Assembly (NCBI GenBank): GCA_041821265.1
Contig: JBGUEQ010000006.1
Coordinates: 1-64,000, forward strand
From: Lachnotalea sp041821265
GTDB lineage: Bacteria > Bacillota > Clostridia > Lachnospirales > Lachnospiraceae
Length of the DNA: 64,000 nt
Direction of reading: 5' to 3'
The notes under the pieces were generated by a model that made no database searches, had not been told where the DNA came from, and was given only the letters and a program-made list of their open reading frames with translations. Position 1 is the first letter of the stretch. Each line of letters opens with the position of its first letter. Shown here one piece after another: positions 62,000 to 64,000 of the stretch. The translations under genes and the position numbers were made by a program.

Positions 62000-63076
62000 A
62001 TGAGAACATATTTAGTAACAGGAGGAGCAGGATTTATAGGCTCAAACTATATACATTATATGTTTAGAAAATACAATAATGATATAAGAATCATTAATGT
62101 GGATGCATTAACATATGCGGGTAATTTAGAGAATCTTAAAACAATAGAGAATAGAGAGAATTATACATTTGTGAAAGCAGATATCTGCGATAAAGAAGCA
62201 ATAGAGAAAATATTTGCAGAAAATGAGATTGATCGAGTGGTTCATTTTGCAGCAGAGAGTCATGTTGACAGAAGTATAAAGAACCCAGAAGTATTCGTAC
62301 AGACCAACGTACTAGGCACACTTGTTGTATTGAATGCAGCAAAGAATGCTTGGATTTTAGAAGATGATAGTTTCAAAGAAGATAAGAAATTTCTACACGT
62401 TTCAACAGATGAAGTATATGGTTCACTGGAAGCAGATGATTCTTATTTCTATGAGACAACACCAATCGATCCTCATAGCCCATACTCAGCAAGTAAGGCA
62501 TCGTCAGACATGATAGTGAAATCCTATATTGATACTTATAAGTTTCCAGCTAATATTACGAATTGTAGTAATAACTACGGACCTTATCAGTTTCCAGAGA
62601 AGTTGATACCACTTATCATTAATAATGCATTACAAGGCAAGAAGCTTCCAGTATATGGAACGGGTACAAATGTTAGAGATTGGTTATATGTTGATGATCA
62701 CGCGAAAGCAATTGATATGGTACAAGAGCAAGGAAGACTTGGTGAGAGATACAATATTGGTGGACATAACGAGAAACAGAATATTGAAATTATCAACATT
62801 ATTCTTGAGACATTACAAGAGATGCTTCCAGAAAATGATGAGAGAAGAAAGCTCGTAAGCAAAGATCTTATCACATACGTAGAAGATAGAAAAGGCCATG
62901 ATATGAGATATGCGATTGCCCCAGATAAAATCAAAGAAGAAATTGGCTGGTACCCAGAGACAATGTTTAAAGATGGTATTAAGCTTACAATTAAATGGTT
63001 CTTTGAAAATGAAGATTGGATGAAGCATGTAACAAGTGGAGATTACCAAAAATATTATAAAGACATGTATCAATAG
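62000..63076 (+). CDS. rfbB: dTDP-glucose 4,6-dehydratase
   Basis: 358 aa; ATG at 62000 chosen, with GGAGGAA (61987-61993) six bases upstream. Extended SDR enzyme: YLVTGGAGFIGSNYIHYM, NVDALTYAGNLENLK, HFAAESHVDRSI, HVSTDEVYGSLE and YSASKASSDMIV with the Tyr-Lys pair; NNYGPYQFPEKLIPL and RDWLYVDDH complete the family pattern. It makes dTDP-4-keto-6-deoxyglucose, the second step to dTDP-rhamnose. Next to rfbA on the same strand; the rfbC and rfbD steps would lie beyond the window. Confidence 0.94.
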   Translation: MRTYLVTGGAGFIGSNYIHYMFRKYNNDIRIINVDALTYAGNLENLKTIENRENYTFVKADICDKEAIEKIFAENEIDRVVHFAAESHVDRSIKNPEVFVQTNVLGTLVVLNAAKNAWILEDDSFKEDKKFLHVSTDEVYGSLEADDSYFYETTPIDPHSPYSASKASSDMIVKSYIDTYKFPANITNCSNNYGPYQFPEKLIPLIINNALQGKKLPVYGTGTNVRDWLYVDDHAKAIDMVQEQGRLGERYNIGGHNEKQNIEIINIILETLQEMLPENDERRKLVSKDLITYVEDRKGHDMRYAIAPDKIKEEIGWYPETMFKDGIKLTIKWFFENEDWMKHVTSGDYQKYYKDMYQ

Positions 63077-63078
63077 AG

Positions 63079-63132
63079 GCATACTAGTGGCAGTATCCAT
63101 TTAAATATCGGGTGCTGCCTATAGTGCGTTTT
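63079..63132 (+). terminator. hairpin after rfbB
   Basis: GGCAGTATCC (63089-63098) pairs with GGGTGCTGCC (63110-63119) including two wobbles; a few outer pairs extend it, and GTTTTGCG follows. Probably partial, since rfbA follows in the same direction. Confidence 0.5.
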
Positions 63133-63144
63133 GCGTACCTATTT

Positions 63145-63175
63145 GTTACTATGAAACCATAGTCTGAATAGTTAT
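63145..63175. repeat. possible terminal fragment of the MITE-like family
   Basis: It begins GTTACTATGAA, matching the start of element 1's 27-nt terminal palindrome at 10 of 11 bases, and ends GAATAGTTAT, like the end of element 2. Contains a perfect ACTATG/CATAGT hairpin (63148-63163). No matching second end or target duplication was found nearby. Confidence 0.35.
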
Positions 63176-63206
63176 CGTTTTATTAAAAAATTATGGAGGT
63201 TTAAGA

Positions 63207-64000
63207 ATGAAAGGAATTATACTTGCAGGCGGTTCAGGAACTCGCCTTTATCCATTAACAAAAGCAATATCAAAACAGATTATGCCAGTTTATGACAAAC
63301 CAATGATTTATTACCCATTATCAACATTAATGTTGGCGGGAATTAAGGATATCTTGATTATTTCTACACCAAGAGATTTGCCAGTATTTGAAGAATTATT
63401 TGGAACGGGAGAACAGTTGGGACTTCATATGTCATATGCAGTTCAAGAGACACCAAGAGGGCTTGCAGATGCCTTTATTGTAGGGGAAGAATTTATTGGA
63501 ACAGATAGGGTAGCGTTGGTTTTAGGAGATAATATTTTCTATGGACAGAGTTTCTCGGACGTTTTAATCAGAGCGGCGTCTAGAGAAAGCGGAGCTACGA
63601 TCTTTGGTTACTATGTAAGAGATCCAAGGGAATATGGTGTTGTAGAATTTGATGAAACGGGAAAAGCTTTATCAATTGAAGAAAAACCAGAGAATCCTAA
63701 ATCAAACTATGCAGTACCTGGACTTTATTTCTATGATAACGATGTAGTAGACATTGCTAAAAATGTGAAACCATCTCATAGGGGAGAAATAGAAATAACA
63801 AGTGTTAACAATGAATACCTTAGACGAAAAACGCTTAAAGTGGAAACCTTAGGAAGAGGATTTGCTTGGTTAGATACAGGAAATCATGATTCACTATTGG
63901 ATGCTGCTGATTTTGTTTCTGCATTCCAGAAACGCCAAGGCTTATATATTTCATGTATTGAAGAAATTGCGTATAAAAAAGGCTTTATCAATAAAGAACA
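63207..64000 (+). CDS. rfbA: glucose-1-phosphate thymidylyltransferase, cut by window end
   Basis: 264 codons are present and the frame is still open at the window edge; the family is about 290 aa, so only the C-terminus is missing. GGAGGT lies 8 bases before the ATG. KGIILAGGSGTRLYPLTKAISKQ is the nucleotidyl-transfer loop; MPVYDKPMIYYPLSTLM, QETPRGLADAFIVG, LVLGDNIFYGQ, VEFDETGKALSIEEKP and RGFAWLDTGNHDSL are textbook RmlA/RfbA. It joins dTTP and glucose-1-phosphate to dTDP-glucose for rfbB. Confidence 0.95.
   Translation, partial: MKGIILAGGSGTRLYPLTKAISKQIMPVYDKPMIYYPLSTLMLAGIKDILIISTPRDLPVFEELFGTGEQLGLHMSYAVQETPRGLADAFIVGEEFIGTDRVALVLGDNIFYGQSFSDVLIRAASRESGATIFGYYVRDPREYGVVEFDETGKALSIEEKPENPKSNYAVPGLYFYDNDVVDIAKNVKPSHRGEIEITSVNNEYLRRKTLKVETLGRGFAWLDTGNHDSLLDAADFVSAFQKRQGLYISCIEEIAYKKGFINKE

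Overview
The window looks like one long cell-surface polysaccharide locus from a low-GC Gram-positive anaerobe, most likely a clostridium of the Lachnospiraceae type. The evidence is strong A+T bias, AGGAGG-type ribosome sites, sigma-A-like promoters, frequent TTG and GTG starts, and secreted cell-wall proteins with signal peptides and fibronectin-III repeats but no outer-membrane genes. Genus and species cannot be fixed from the sequence alone. No rRNA, tRNA, CRISPR array or full-length insertion sequence was seen.

Layout. (1) 0-7.4 kb: a sugar nucleotidyltransferase, UDP-glucose dehydrogenase (ugd), a polyprenyl-phosphate-type GT2, a GT4 and two reverse-strand GT2 genes. The gap at 2.7-3.15 kb carries two 133-bp MITE-like elements, each with terminal inverted repeats and a perfect 8-bp target duplication. 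(2) 7.5-31.9 kb: a very AT-rich forward operon of the Wzx/Wzy kind. It starts with a bacillosamine-type module (PglF-like dehydratase, aminotransferase, PglC-like initiating transferase, GNAT acetyltransferase). A complete five-gene set for UDP-ManNAc3NAcA follows (wbpI, A, B, D, E homologues), then GT4s, a polymerase, an asparagine-synthase-like amidotransferase, a glucuronyl C5-epimerase-like membrane protein, a MurJ/Wzx-type flippase, a Wzz-like protein with a degenerate kinase domain, and an O-antigen-ligase-like protein with a large external tail. (3) 32-49 kb: a second export system (wzm/wzt ABC transporter), a methyltransferase/coiled-coil/GT2/GT4 fusion, a giant surface glycosidase-like protein, two GT-C-like membrane proteins, GtrB- and GtrA-like proteins, and manC. 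(4) 49-64 kb: precursor supply (glf, a phosphohexomutase, rfbB, rfbA cut by the window end), another GT2, a reverse-strand second initiating transferase (WbaP/CpsE type) with a GT2, and two secreted repeat-rich proteins (an amidase and a family-10-like glycosyl hydrolase).

Taken together the locus has two chain initiators and two exporters, so it probably makes at least two surface glycans. The first would contain a di-N-acetylated diaminouronic acid that could be amidated or C5-epimerised. The second would be ABC-exported and decorated outside the membrane by a Gtr-like system using polyprenyl-phosphate sugars. Sugars whose precursors are encoded include GlcA, Galf, Man and probably rhamnose (only the first two dTDP steps are visible). 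The most unusual signals are the two MITE-like elements, a C-terminal module shared by three otherwise unrelated surface proteins, the pseudo-kinase Wzz fusion, and the pairing of the ManNAc3NAcA pathway with an amidotransferase and a C5-epimerase-like protein. All functions are read from motifs and context; no database search was run.
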